A stretch of 64,000 nucleotides of DNA from contig CM062294.1 in NCBI GenBank assembly GCA_031216915.1, positions 394,497,217 through 394,561,216 on the forward strand, given 5' to 3'. Under the pieces are notes generated by a model that ran no database searches, was not told where the DNA came from, and saw only the letters and a list, made by a program, of their open reading frames with translations. The DNA is from Pictodentalium vernedei. Taxonomy: Eukaryota; Mollusca; Scaphopoda; Dentaliida; Dentaliidae. Position numbers and translations under genes: made by a program. Below, piece by piece: positions 12,270 to 23,057 of this stretch (position 1 is the first letter of the stretch; the number at the start of each line of letters is the position of its first letter).

Positions 12270-13145
12270 ACTGTTATCCAAGAACAATTTTGCTGTTATA
12301 TGTTTTATTCCAAGTTTTAACCCTCACCTAGTTGTCAGGCCTTGAATTGGAGTACACTCAACTTGAACATGTTCACTCAAATTGAAAGATTCAAGATTAG
12401 TCCACGCCTCTTTTCAGACACTCAGTCTGTGATTGATGTTCACACATTAAGAGCATAATATTATACAGTCAAATCACAACACAAATATTTCAAAATTAAC
12501 TCCTATTGACCACAAATGATATGAATATATCATTTTATCTTCAAGATTTACTAACTTCAAGGGCAAATTTCTCATAATTGCGAGGTTGTTGTAACAATTA
12601 TTTTTGTATGCATAGATGCAACAATGCTTGCAGAAGAATGTTACTATTTACCTTATAATCTCATCTTTAACCCTCAAGCAATTGAGGGTAAGAGTACCAT
12701 CCGAAAATGCCAAAATTAGCTAACTGTGGTTGCATCTTCCTGTCATTTTGAAAAGGGTTAATTCTAAACACTTTGTTTTGCTGTAGGTAGAGATGCCTAA
12801 TGAACAAATTCTCTGCTGTGAGTTATGGTTTGGGGCTAAACACAACATAAACTTTGGCCTTGTAAAGAATAGTACTATCAGAAACCAGATTGATTTTCAG
12901 TGAATTCTGCAAACATCTGTACTCATTTCCTCTAATTGCAAGGTTGTTGTGGCAGTTATTTTGGTATGGATAGATGCAACAATGATTGTAGAAGAAAGTT
13001 ACTGTTTACTTTTTAATCTCAAGATTTAACCCCCAAGCAAAATGAGGGCGTGAATAAGAGAACCGTGAGAGAATGCCAAAATTAGCCAACTTTGGATGCA
13101 TTTTGTCAATCATTTTGGAAATGGTTAATTTCAAACACTGTGTTT
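12270..13145 (+). repeat. Repeat block B, two further copies
   Basis: Block B modules recur at about 12560-12775 and 12925-13145, joined by AT-rich diverged sequence. This is the 3' part of the intron or upstream region before the first visible GH1 exon. Confidence 0.65.
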
Positions 13146-13159
13146 TGCTATATGTAGTC

Positions 13160-13220
13160 TGCATTTTCACATTGGAAAGTTGGGAAAGCCCGTAATTTGT
13201 CCAACAAATTACAATTCTCT
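13160..13220 (+). repeat. Segment duplicated from 4105-4160, next to a splice acceptor
   Basis: About 60 bp ('gttgggaaagcccgtaattt' through 'acaattctctagttgt') match 4105-4160 almost exactly. They end about 38 bp before the GH1 acceptor at 13257. Confidence 0.65.
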
Positions 13221-13257
13221 AGTTGTGATAATGATCTTGTCGGTTTATTCTTTCCAG

Positions 13258-13441
13258 GTCGATCGGTGGATAACCTTCAACGAACCGTTTGATGTGGCAT
13301 ATTTTGCTTATGGTCTCGGGATCGATGCTCCAGGATTGAAAGCTCCAGGAACCAATCCATACATTGTGGCCCACAACATCATCAAGGCTCACGCCGCAAC
13401 GTACCATTTGTATGATACGCAGTATAGAGTAACCCAAAAAG
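13258..13441 (+). CDS. GH1 exon with acid/base motif TFNEP
   Basis: The exon follows a pyrimidine-rich acceptor (ttctttccag, AG at 13256-13257) and ends at a GT donor at 13442. It encodes about 61 residues starting VDRWITFNEP. The glutamate codon at 13282-13284 is the general acid/base of GH1 enzymes. The rest (GLGIDAPGLK, then NPYIVAHNIIKAHAATYHLY) matches the conserved barrel helix after this motif, in which a lumen- or solvent-exposed loop is followed by the 'H-n-ll-AHa' helix. The exon ends in phase 1. The 60 bp of intron just before the acceptor are nearly repeated at 4105-4160. Confidence 0.93.
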
Positions 13442-13811
13442 GTAGGCTTGTTCAACTATTAGTCGTTTACCTGATACAGTCACGGGCGTCGCCAAAAGCT
13501 TGGTGACACTTCTCGAATAATTTTTCCAGTCGGGGCATTTTCATCTGAATTGAAGTCTTAGATGTCGATTCGCCCTTGGGTGTATTCATGTACTTTCCAA
13601 CGAGACTAGGTTTGCTGCTGGGACTTGTGTCACACGCACAGTCGGCCATTCAAATGGAGGCCTATAGTACTCAATATGGCCTTTTGGGGGCCCAACATGA
13701 AAAATCAGAGTACCGGTACAGTACAAGTTAATTAAATAAGATATTGCGATTATTACATAATATTTTAAATATCCCAAAATAAATTTCCAAAAAGTGTTTA
13801 GTTTTTTTTAA

Positions 13812-14054
13812 CCCTTTACCCACTTAACGGCCAAAACCGGCAAGTTCTATTCTCAAAAATCGCCAATTAATTTTCGTTATAGTTTCATTGTTTGTCTCAA
13901 AAACATAGGTTATGACCTCTCTTTGGAACGAGCTCGTTGAGCTCGTTCCAGTGAGGGGGTCATAACCTATGTTTTTGAAACAAAAAATGAAAAAAAATGT
14001 GTTATTCAAGAATTTTGTTTGTAAGTGTCGTCTGCTTTTCATGTAGGTAAAGGG
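13812..14054 (-). mobile_element. TTAA-MITE (piggyBac-type), inverted copy
   Basis: This copy has the same family ends and central hairpin as 11985-12227, in the opposite orientation (the 'aacggccaaaaccggc' side is on the left). TTAA is present at both ends. It lies in the intron between the first two visible GH1 exons. Confidence 0.85.
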
Positions 14055-14974
14055 TTAACTGTAATCCAGACTGACTAATGTTCCAACTGCATTATCAAGG
14101 CAAGCGTTCAGTCCACTGAAGGTCACGATGAGTTATTTTTACCAATTGACATTCGATTTATCGGTTATCACCGTAGCTTCCGAATTGGTCATTTGGCCGA
14201 TTGCGAAAATGGGCTGGGATTAGTTTTTTATTGATGGATTCATGATGCCAGGTGGACAAATAGTCTGTCAACAGAAAATCCACATGGAACCCGTGTCCGT
14301 ACGGATCTATAAATACGAAACTGGAGAAAAAGTAATAAGCTTGTAACAAAGCCCTAAATTGTGCAAGAGCTATGTTCGCGCCCAATGTAAAATTAACCGA
14401 TATCTTATATCCAAAATCAGGCCACCGAATAAACTGTGCAATACACATTTCTTACCAACCACTTTTTTGGACACTGATCTCGCAGTTTTCATGAATAATA
14501 ATTACATAATTCTTTCTTGTTTAAAGCGAAGCGTTTATCGCCTGCCACCATGGATGAGTAATCAAATGGGAGACCTGACTGTTAGCCGTGTATAGATTTA
14601 AATAGACTGTGTATGGGACATGCACAGCCTGCAGCAACGTCTAAAACCCAGTGAAATTCTCACTAGTTAGCTGGAGTTGCATGCACACAGCTCCTGTATC
14701 TGCAAAACCTTATGTGGAGATGATTATGTTTATGAGGTGCTATAAATGTAAATACACACTGAGTGATTTGGCCAAAAGACACACTCCGACAAGAATCTGC
14801 CCACATCGTAACTTGCTAGTCCATTCAAAACTTACGAACTCAAGAAATTTTACGTTCACGGACCACCGGTTAGACGCCTCATCTCTTCTTCGCGAGTTCA
14901 GCCGTGCACTATTATCTACATTATCTATTATCTACAATAAGGAAGCTTGGTCAGAACGTTACGTGCACATTGAG
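14055..14974. other. Intronic sequence without recognisable feature
   Basis: Open frames of 96 codons (minus) and 148 codons (plus, 14651-15097) occur. The second runs into the SINE that follows, and neither resembles a known protein. I see no repeats shared with the rest of the window. Confidence 0.4.
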
Positions 14975-15303
14975 ATCGCATTGGCTTATTGGATAACACA
15001 TTGGACTTCAGATCGAAAGGTTGATGGTTCAATTCAGACTTGCGCCATCTACGTTGTGTCTTTGGGAAAGATATTTATATCCCGGGTGACTAAGTAGGAG
15101 CACAATGGCGCCATGTAATAAAGCGTACAGTACGTCAATGGTGTATTTACATTCAGCCACTGCTAACCCTGCGTCTGTCGGTTAGTGAGTTGGGTAGTCC
15201 GACAGTTACTCGCCGCTGCAGGGTCGTTCTCTCTATGAACTTCAGCTTTCTTCACCCGCACGACTGTCCCACACAAGGTGACCCTGGCTATTGGAAGTAT
15301 TGT
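14975..15303 (+). mobile_element. tRNA-derived SINE with a different head
   Basis: The head 'ttggcttattggataacaca' and a clean B box ('ggttcaattc', near 15027) precede 'gttgtgtctttgggaaag' and the family body. The head differs from the 'ggtggctcagtggtagac' copies, suggesting a second subfamily. Confidence 0.7.
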
Positions 15304-15424
15304 TAACTCTTTAGACAACGTAACGGCCAAAAACGGCCAGCACTATTCATAAAAATCGCCGATTAATTTTCAAACAAACAAACAAACAAACAAACAAACA
15401 AACAAACAAACAAACAAACAAACA
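15303..15424 (+). mobile_element. Half TTAA-MITE running into a (CAAA)n microsatellite
   Basis: 'ttaactctttagacaacgta', 'acggccaaaaacggccagca' and 'tcgccgattaattttc' are one end of the TTAA-MITE family. At 15371 the copy passes directly into about 13 CAAA repeats (15371-15424) and the other end is missing. Confidence 0.75.
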
Positions 15425-15803
15425 CATTACTTCAGTTGCCTGGAATATCAGTTCTCTGCTAGATCGGCTGTGAAGTTGTCAAAAAAACTGTGCAAGAAAT
15501 CGGAAGCAAACTACGATTGGTCAAACAGTGACAGATGTGGGCGACTGTTATGGAGTTGGGAACCTATGTCCGAAGAAAATCGAGAAAAATCTTTGAAATA
15601 GCGCCTCGAATGACACCGGTGTGTTAGTTATTGTTAACCAATTCAATACTGACGTCACAAAGGCTATTGTCTTAAACACCACTGTAGTCTCATGACTGTA
15701 GGGAAAAATTGGGTTTACCCCACTCAATCGCAATCGGTCATCTTCGCAACGCCCCTGCGTAGTTTCAGGTAAAAAATTTTTATGTTTGATCTCTTCTGTA
15801 TAG
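15425..15803. other. Intron sequence before a GH1 exon
   Basis: I see no repeat or gene here apart from the acceptor region at its end. Confidence 0.5.
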
Positions 15804-16049
15804 GACAAGTGGGTATCACGCTGGACATGGAGAAATGGTTGGAACCTAAGGATAAATACAACCCGGCCGACTTTGAAGCATCTGACCGTGGACTGGACTG
15901 GTCGGTAGGATGGTTTGCTGATCCTATTTATGGTAACGGAGATTACCCTGAGATAATGAAACAGAACATCGCTGAGAAGAGTCGATTACAAGGGTTCAAC
16001 AGATCCCGACTCCCAGAATTCACGGAACAAGAAAAGATGTTAAATAAAG
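15804..16049 (+). CDS. GH1 exon, central barrel (GQVGITLD to NKG)
   Basis: The acceptor is ctgtatag (AG at 15802-15803) and the donor GT is at 16050. The exon is 246 nt in phase 1-1 and encodes about 82 residues. GQVGITLDMEKWLEP is the family's 'G-x-vGitln-x-x-w-x-eP' strand. It is followed by the region GLDWSVGWFADPIYGNGDYP, where GH1 proteins read 'fxlGWFadPi-xGdYP'. The helix that follows contains the usual 'lP-ft-e-ek-l-kG' ending. All landmarks are in family order with no gap, so I see no sign of decay. Confidence 0.95.
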
Positions 16050-16989
16050 GTTAGAAATTTGAATAACAAGTTACCTTTTCTCAACCATTTCTTACACTCG
16101 GAACAGGTTCATTCAGTTTAAATTGAATTTTCCGACAGTCGTTAGTACACAATGTGCATTCAACACATAGCATATACGCACTTGTTGGTATTCAGAGACC
16201 ACGGGAGACCATGTTTTGGGGGCTAGTTGGGGCTAATAGGGAATATTCATTGGGGACTAGTGGGAATCACTGAGGGTGAGTCGACATCGCTGTTTGGGAA
16301 CTAGTGTTGACTAGCATCCAATATATCCCTGGCAACAAATAGCTGCCTTTGGGACGCGTACACTACTATCTCTGTATACTACGTCCATCATTATTGATAA
16401 CTTCTACTGGCACCGTTTTCGGTTCACACCCATTGCCTTGACTTCCGCAGCTACTACTGCTAAACCCATCACAACTATCATGAGATGTGATTTTGTCTGT
16501 TAGTCCACAAGGTGCGAACAATACCTGCAGCATAAGTAGGCATGCAATTTATCAACCCCATATCCTTCTCTGGGTAGTTGAGGATACCTAAGACATGCTG
16601 ATGTACTATTGGAGGCCACGTTTTGGAGGATAGTAATATGAGGGCAGTGTTCTATGTTCAACAGGAAATGATGTCATGGTCGCAGTGCATATTGGTCGTC
16701 ATAGTGAACTTTTCAGCCAGCCATGCTGATATATCATACCAGATGTGATATCATTTGTGATGTTATATCACAATGCATCATTGGAAATAGTATGTTGTCA
16801 TGGTAGCACATGATTTAACGTCATAGTTATAGTTCAAGTTCGTTGCTATGAATCGATCACATGATTAGTGATGACACGAGACACGCAACTAGTGGCGTCA
16901 TTTATGGAGAGGTTGAATGAACCGAAGATCTGTTGTACTAGTTTCCTTTTATAGTATACAATAGTATAATAATCTTTGCTCTTTTTCAG
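16050..16989. other. Intron between GH1 exons, no mobile element recognised
   Basis: This is apparently unique sequence with some local redundancy ('ggggctagttggggctaat', 'ttggggactagtggg' at 16220-16265). It is one of the few introns here free of recognisable transposons. Confidence 0.5.
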
Positions 16990-17119
16990 GGACTTCGGAC
17001 TTTTTTGGTTTGAACTTCTACACTTCAGCTCTGGTTACGTCATTCAAATCACCGCTTAACCCACCTGATTATGTGTCCGATGCCGATGTGCAGTATTCGA
17101 ATGATCCTCATTGGATGGG
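16990..17119 (+). CDS. GH1 exon (TSDFFGLNFYTS)
   Basis: The acceptor is ctctttttcag (AG at 16988-16989) and the donor GT is at 17120-17121. The exon is 130 nt and ends in phase 2. GTSDFFGLNFYTSALV is the conserved GH1 'G-t-DFfGlNyYts' strand, whose Asn-Tyr pair normally contacts the substrate and the nucleophile. The remainder (SPLNPPDYVSDADVQYSNDPHWMG) is the variable loop before the 'W-L-k-v-P-G-lr' helix, which is encoded by the next exon 39.8 kb downstream. Confidence 0.93.
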
Positions 17120-17320
17120 GTATGATATAGCATACTAAGGTTTAAATTTAGATGCATAGAATGGTTAATTACCCATAAGAGTTCTTATGGGCTTGAATAG
17201 CTTTACTCAACGTTGATTGTGCTTCGTCAGTTCCATGGGTTTTCAATGGTTCTTAGTTCAGTCCTGGCTACCTATAAAGGAAACCAAGACTTCACTGGAA
17301 ACCATTACCAGATATGTTGA

Positions 17321-17964
17321 ATAGAGCTGAAACGGTTAAGGGCTTTTCTTGATCGATAAATCACGTGGATTAACCTTGCTTAACCGATTAATCACTTGTC
17401 CAAATAGATATTTGAATAACTGCCATACCGTTGATGATCTACAGCATGAACCTTTTACCCTACGTTACAAACAAAACCGATTAGGCCTATATACAAAAAT
17501 CTCCATTCAAATTTATTATGTTTTCAATTTTTGTCTCAAAAACATAGCTTATGACCTCTCATTGGAACTAGCTCGTTGAGCTCGTTCCAATGAGGGGTCA
17601 TAAGCTATGTTTTTTAAACAAAAATTGAAAATTTTTAGTAATTCATGAATTTATTTTGCAAGTATCGTCTGCTACCCGCAATGGGTAAAGGGTTAAGAAT
17701 GACCATTTCCAGCCACTAATACAGTATGATGATCTTGCAAGTGAACAAGTATGTCATCATGTAACTTGTATGCTTTATTCTGTCTCATATAATTGATGTG
17801 AGTTAGTGTGACAATGTTTACCTATTTTGGAGCAAGTCTGTTCCTTTGTTAACCCAGAAAATACAGTAGTGCAAAAGTAACGGTTAATCGATCAATTACT
17901 TTTTTGATCGATCAAGACGTTGATCATTGATTAATCGATTAATCGGTTAACCGTTTCAGCTCTA
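17321..17964. mobile_element. hAT-type MITE with perfect 8-bp target duplication
   Basis: The ends are TAGAGCTGAAACGGTTAA and its inverse (ttaaccgtttcagctcta). The sequence ATGTTGAA is duplicated exactly on both sides (17313-17320 and 17965-17972). An 8-bp duplication with TAGAGCTG-type ends and adjoining 'cgattaatc' words is the hAT (Tip100-like) pattern. There is no coding capacity. Without the nested MITE at 17451-17692 the element is about 400 bp. Confidence 0.88.
17451..17692. mobile_element. TTAA-MITE nested in the hAT-type MITE
   Basis: The right end is GGGTAAAGGG-TTAA. The left end has drifted to 'tgaaccttttaccctacg'. The central hairpin ('aaaacatagcttatgacctc' and its inverse) is well preserved. 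It is younger than its hAT host but visibly older than the copy at 19635. Confidence 0.8.
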
Positions 17965-18306
17965 ATGTTGAATCTATTTATATATGACAGTAAATTTTTG
18001 TCATTATGTCTGAGAGCACGCCTCCTCTTTGGTAATAATAGTTATTAAATGTGGCCCGGCGAACCTCAGATTTCCATCCGAATCGAATTACAAGTAGAAT
18101 CAGACATTGGGTACAGATTCGAATCGAATTTAACTGCATTTTGGGTAATCAAATATGTTAATATTGTTCATTCCGATAGCTGTGATGTACGGTAAATATT
18201 ATCGAGAGCCCAAGTGTATAGGGCATATTCAGTAACTGGACTCAACTTTCGTCGTGTAGATTTATATGGCAAGTCATTATATCAAGGACCTGTTTTAGGT
18301 CCAAAA

Positions 18307-18640
18307 GTGGGGTGGCTCAGTGGTAGACTGTTGGTCTTCTATGCTAGAGGTGTCGAGTTCGATCCCCGCCCGGGTCGATACGCGTTGTGTCCTTAAGCAA
18401 GGAACTTTATCTCGGTTGTCTACATGAGGGCACGATGACGCCATGTGCTAAGGCGTGTTGCACGTCGATGGTGCACATGTCTTCAACCGCTGTAACCCTG
18501 CTTGAGCGGAGCTTGAATAGAGTTAGAATGTTGAGGAGCTGGCAGTTGCTCGTCGATGCTCGGTGGTTCTGTCCGGGTACTCAGGCTTCCTCCACCCGAT
18601 TAGCCATTATGCATAAGTATGCAACCTTAAACACCAAGTA
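18307..18640 (+). mobile_element. tRNA-derived SINE, best-preserved copy
   Basis: This copy shows the family most completely. 'gggtggctcagtggtagact' contains the A box and 'gagttcgatccccgcc' the B box, about 34 bp apart as in a tRNA gene. The body runs from 'gttgtgtccttaagcaagg' to 'ctcaggcttcctccaccc'. The 3' end ('accttaaacaccaa') lacks the AATA-rich tail seen in other copies. Confidence 0.85.
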
Positions 18641-19037
18641 GTTTCATTCTTTCCATTTCTTGCATCAGCAATCATTTCAATATGTTTCACTCTATCTGCA
18701 CTTTCACGTATCTGTTGACCATCTAATATTTTCATTGTTTCATCTCTACTCACCGCTGTCGTTTCAACAACTTTTACATTTCTCACTCTTTGCTCACTTT
18801 CATCAATCAGATATGCATCCAATTCTTTTGGTTGTTTCACCCCTACTCACCTCTGTCGATTCAATCATATCTCTATTTCTCGCTCTGCCCTTACATTCAC
18901 CTATCTGCTGACCATCCACATCTTTCATTGTTTCATCCATGCTGGCCTCTCTCGTTTCAACAATTTCTACATTTCTACATTTTTCACTCTTTGCTCGCTT
19001 CCATCTGTTTGCTGACCACCCAAAAGCTTCCCTTACG

Positions 19038-19268
19038 CCTTTACCCAACGCAGACGATATCAAAATTTGTGATTTTAAATATTATTTTTTCAAAATTTTC
19101 AAAATATTTCAACAAAACCATATCATGTGACCCCTCATTGGAACGAGCTCGTTCCAATGAGGGGTCACATGATATAGTTTTGTTGTAATTTTCAGAAAAA
19201 TAATATTTTTCCAACTGCTGAATTTGGATATTACGCGGGCGGATGCGGCCGATTCGTTAGGTAAAGGG
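19038..19268. mobile_element. TTAA-MITE, diverged copy
   Basis: The ends 'cctttacccaacg' and 'cgttaggtaaaggg' and a central hairpin ('cccctcattggaacgagctc') mark the family. The internal arms differ from the main type ('aaaaccatatcatgtgaccc'), so this belongs to a subfamily. The left TTAA is mutated. Confidence 0.72.
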
Positions 19269-19634
19269 TCAACTCATTCCTAATCACCCCTGTCATTTCA
19301 ATTATATCTGCATTTTTCACCATTCCTTCACATTCGTCTATCGGCTGACCACTCAAATATTTCGTTCTTCTATCTATCCTCACATCTACCGTTTCATTCT
19401 CACGCGTCTTTCTCTTCACTCGCATTTATCTATCTCCTCACCATCCGACGATTTCATTGTTTCATTCCCACTCACCTCTGTCGATTCAGTTATATCACTA
19501 TATCTCACTCTTCCCTTACATTCGCCTATCTCTGCTGACCACCGACATCTTTCATTGTTTCATCGACATTGGCCTATGTCGTTTCAAACATTTCTATATT
19601 TCTCACTCTTTGCTCACTTTCATCTATTTGTTAA

Positions 19635-19868
19635 CCCTTTACCTAACCTGAAAAGCAGACGACACTTGCAAAAATAATTCTTGAATAACTATTTTTTTTC
19701 ATTTTTTGTCTCAAAAACATAGGTTATGACCCCTCGTTGGAACGAGCTCGTTCCAACGAGGGGTCACAACCAATGTTTTTGAGACAAAAATGGAAAAAAT
19801 AGTGAAAATTAATTGGCGATTTTTGAGAATAGCGCTGGCCGGTTTTGGCCGTTACGTTAGGTAAAGGG
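19635..19868. mobile_element. TTAA-MITE, young copy
   Basis: The ends are perfect (CCCTTTACCTAACC and GTTAGGTAAAGGG) and TTAA flanks both sides. Removing the element and one TTAA restores the tandem-array sequence 'tttgttaaccatcc', a direct reading of the empty site. Confidence 0.88.
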
Positions 19869-19908
19869 TTAACCATCCAAAGCTTTCGGTGTTTCATCCC
19901 TACTCACC

Positions 19909-20069
19909 AAGGGTGTAGCCAGGGGGCGGGGGATTAGTCATGGGGCAATCCGAATGGTCCGCGGCCAATATTTTCCCCAACAATCTAATACATGCCAACA
20001 TTGAATTAGATTCACTTTCCTTCAACATGAAATCTTTGATCACTGCTGATATCGAAAATTGAATAGCCA

Positions 20070-20101
<32 letters not shown>

Positions 20102-20386
20102 ACCGGACCACTACCGATGGCCAAAGGTCAAGTTGGAGGAGATTATGGGAGGGGGTCACCACCTCCCATAATCTCCTCCAACTTGAACTTTGGCCAAGGT
20201 TTGGCCCCTGGCCAAGCTTTCAGTCTTTTTAGTTGCCAGACATTCTCATCCTTGAGTTGCAATGCGGACGCCCCCCCCCCCCCCCCAAAAAAAAAAAACA
20301 AAAAACAAAAAAACAAAACAAAACAAAACAAAAAAAAAAAAAAAAAAACCAAACAAACAAAAAAAAAAATGCTGGCCACACCCGTG
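19909..20386. mobile_element. hAT-like MITE in the tandem array
   Basis: The ends 'aagggtgtagccagg' and the inverse of 'ctggccacacccgtg' form imperfect inverted repeats. Flanking 8-mers TACTCACC (19901-19908) and TGCTCACC (20387-20394) differ by one base, which suits a hAT target duplication. Inside lie a near-perfect hairpin (20118-20152 with 20161-20196) and long C and A runs. Confidence 0.65.
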
Positions 20387-20511
20387 TGCTCACCTCTGTC
20401 GATTCATCAGGTTAACTGAGAACCACGAGGAACTGCTAGAAATTGAGTTTGATCATGCTTCCCCACACGTAATGCATTGTATTAAAGTTATGTCGGTGCT
20501 AGTACCTAGGG

Positions 20512-20890
20512 ACTGCTGTTACCAGAATATACAGTTCATTGATAGTTATGTACATTTACTTGGAGTTCAATACAACATAACATGAGAAGCGTTTTCAAAC
20601 CAAAATATCATTTAAATGTAAAAACATTTTACCGTCTGAATATAATTAACGGACATCAACTTTCAAATACCTATGCTGTTATCCAATATGTCAGTGCTGT
20701 TACCTTGGAATATCTGCTGTTACCAGAATGTACAATTCATTGATAATTATGTACATTTCCTTAGAGGTTCAATACACCATAACATATGAAACGTTTGCAA
20801 ACCCAAGTATCACGTAAATGTAAAATACTTTTATCCTCTGCATATAATTGACTGACTACTCTACTCCCGAAGGTTTATGCTGTTGCAAAG
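20512..20890 (+). repeat. Two-unit tandem duplication of ~195 bp
   Basis: 'tgctgttaccagaatatac', 'ttcattgatagttatgtaca' and 'ttcaatacaacataacat' recur about 195 bp later at 20706 onward with roughly 15% divergence. A third partial unit may start near 20880. Confidence 0.7.
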
Positions 20891-22340
20891 TATATCTGTG
20901 CTGCTACTTTTTAGCCACATCATATTGAAAACGTCTTGCGTATTCACCTAAGCGTAAATGATAAAGTTAAACGTGACCATTGTGTCAAATCTTAATCACA
21001 GGCTTTGTAAGTGGGTATTTGATAATTTTATTGCAAACACACTATTAATTAAAAATGTAGAATGTGTTTTCATTTTCGGAATTCACTTTAAAAAATTTCC
21101 ACAGTCCAGTATAAGTATTTCCAATAGTTCCTTGAATCCAGCACCCTATGTGATGACATGAAACTAACTTACTCAAAGCATTTTTACAGCTTTAGTCATT
21201 ATATATTTTCATGTAGCATGTGCTATGGCAGTTACCAATTTTTTTATAACCAGTGCACAGGGTTAATCACACTTTCTTGTTAAAAAAAATCATTTCTAAC
21301 TGAATAACTAACCCTATGCACTGTACAGCCTTAGTGTAAATGTCATCTACATCAACTCATTACCCAATGTAATGGTCAAAACCAGCCAGTACTATTCAAA
21401 CTCAGCTCAATTACCCTCATTGGGTTTGTTTTCAGTGAATTCCAAAAATGAAAACATATTCTATTTTCACTTGATTGCTTGTTTTCAGTACATGTACAAA
21501 TTTATGCGGTTTGTTTTAGTGCTGCTAATTTCTTTGTCTCTCCTGTTAATTTCCAAGTCTTTATTGTTACTGATTTTGGAGGTAACAGCACAGACGGTAA
21601 CAGCAAAAGCATTTTATGACAAAATATTATCTTCACTCAATGACCTCTCCCCCGTGCACATTGAAAAAATAATTTAAATTTAGTTTAAGCATTCCCATAT
21701 TTTTCAAAAATTGCCACAGTTGGGAAACAAGCTTTTGTAAGAGAAAAAATACATAACATCACAGACAAATCTAAAAGTACTCCTCAATGCTAGAAACTTG
21801 CCATTTATTTGTGAAGACATCATGAGCATTTTTTAGCTGATGTGCATGTTGCAATGTTCAACTGAAAGGAAAGACCTTAAAACACTTCAAAACTCTTGTA
21901 AAATACTGGGAGCAATCATTATCCGCATTTGAACAAAATAGTAACAGGACAAGGTTACTGTTACCCATTATTGAACAATACATCTCCCTAAAAAACTTGT
22001 CGTTTGTGTTGGTACAGATCTGCATTCCTTGTTGTCTCAGTAATCTACAACTCTCACCAAAAAGTACCTCAGAGACATCATGAAAGTAGATAATGTTTGA
22101 TAATCTGTGTTTCGGACACACAAATATTGAATATCATAGCCATGAGGATGAACCAAGAAGAGTTATAATTGTCGAATTGGCATCGGGGGTGGGGGTTGTT
22201 TTGTTTTGTTTGTTTGTTTTTCTCCCATCGTTTTCCTTGCGAAAAGAGATACTTTTCCTTGTGGAAAAGATTAACACGATTTTGTAAAAAGACGAACAAC
22301 GGAATTAAAAGAAAACAAAAGTGGTTCTTCAGAACACTGA
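20891..22340. other. Long intron sequence without recognised gene
   Basis: A fragment near 21355-21410 ('attacccaatgtaatggtca') may be an eroded TTAA-MITE end. No other element or coding region is apparent. The frame at 21372-21677 has a hydrophobic run but no recognisable family. Confidence 0.4.
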
Positions 22341-22703
22341 AATAGCATTGGGCAAGCTTTGGTAAAGTGAAGGGAAGTATTGTGCAAAATGGGTAGCATT
22401 AGGTAGTATGGAGTATTATGTGGTAGGTACTGGACTGATTGGGAAGGCATTGGTACCATTTAATAGGTATTGTGTTGTGTGGGGTAGTATTGGGTAAGTA
22501 CTGTGTTGTAATGTGTATGCATTGGGTAGTATTGGGTGAACATTGATATACTCTAAAATCAGTTGGGTTAAAAATCAACTCAAATCAACTGGGTTGAATG
22601 AATATAAACCTAATTGGGCTCTTATTCACTAAGCCAAGTTGATTTGGGTTAATTTTTAACCCAAATGATTTTAGAGTGTGGTATTGGATAGTATGGGGTA
22701 GTA
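22340..22703 (+). repeat. GGTAGTATTGGGTA minisatellite, split by a small MITE
   Basis: Irregular repeats of 'attgggtagtattg..' run from about 22340 to 22548. They resume after the insertion at 22677-22703 and again briefly after 23058 ('tattgggtaaat'). Confidence 0.6.
22551..22676. mobile_element. Short palindromic MITE in the minisatellite
   Basis: The ends are 'ctctaaaatca.ttgggtta' and its inverse 'taacccaaatgattttagag', about 40 bp per arm around a short spacer. Total length is about 126 bp and the copy is non-coding. The superfamily is not certain. Confidence 0.7.
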
Positions 22704-23057
22704 CTGTGGAGCCCACTTAATTGGATATCTCTTAACCGAATAACTCTGTTAATTGAATACAGTTTCCCCACCTCCAGTCCAAATTTGACCTGTTAATTGA
22801 ATATAGCTTATAGAGTGAACTCCTGTTAATTGAATATAAAATCTAGCAATCTTTCGAGAAATTACCCTGCCTCGCCCCAATTTTCCTTTGTTTAAAGACC
22901 TCTTTGGCCTCACTACATCCAATACAGGCATTTAATGTAAATGTAAAGTTTATCTATAGAATACAGAAAAATGACACAATCCCTGAAAATTGAATAGTCC
23001 TGTTAATTGAATAATTTACATTGGCAAAGTGGCTATTCAATTAACAAGACTCCACTG
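22704..23057. mobile_element. pogo/Tigger-like MITE
   Basis: The ends CTGTGGAGCCCACTTAATTG and CAGTGGAGTCTTGTTAATTG (inverse of the right end) are flanked by TA on both sides. The CAGTGGA(A/G)-type terminus with a TA duplication is usual for pogo/Tigger elements. 'tgttaattgaata' recurs four times inside, possibly as repeated binding words. Confidence 0.7.

Larger units (their letters stand above)
18645..20410 (-). repeat. ~97-bp tandem array, interrupted by three insertions
   Basis: Units of 91-102 bp share 'ctgaccatc', 'ttcattgtttcatccctact' and 'cacctctgtcgtttcaac'; unit starts fall near 18712, 18909, 19011, 19343, 19434 and 19534. The array resumes after each insertion at 19869-19908 and 20387-20410, so it existed before them. 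On the minus strand the units translate into imperfect 31-33-residue repeats (DGQQI....R..N....E...VSRDETMK) with few stops but changing frames. The insertions are at 19038-19268, 19635-19868 and 19909-20386. Confidence 0.75.

Noticed and set aside
14651-15097. 148-codon + strand frame
   Set aside because: It runs into a SINE, has no recognisable domain, and lies in a GH1 intron.
18307-18380. Possible tRNA gene
   Set aside because: A and B boxes are present, but the sequence does not close into an acceptor stem and is followed by a repeated SINE body. The same applies to the other tRNA-like heads.
22749-22931. 60-codon minus-strand frame in the pogo-like MITE
   Set aside because: Too short, without transposase motifs, and made partly of the repeated 'ttaattgaata' words.
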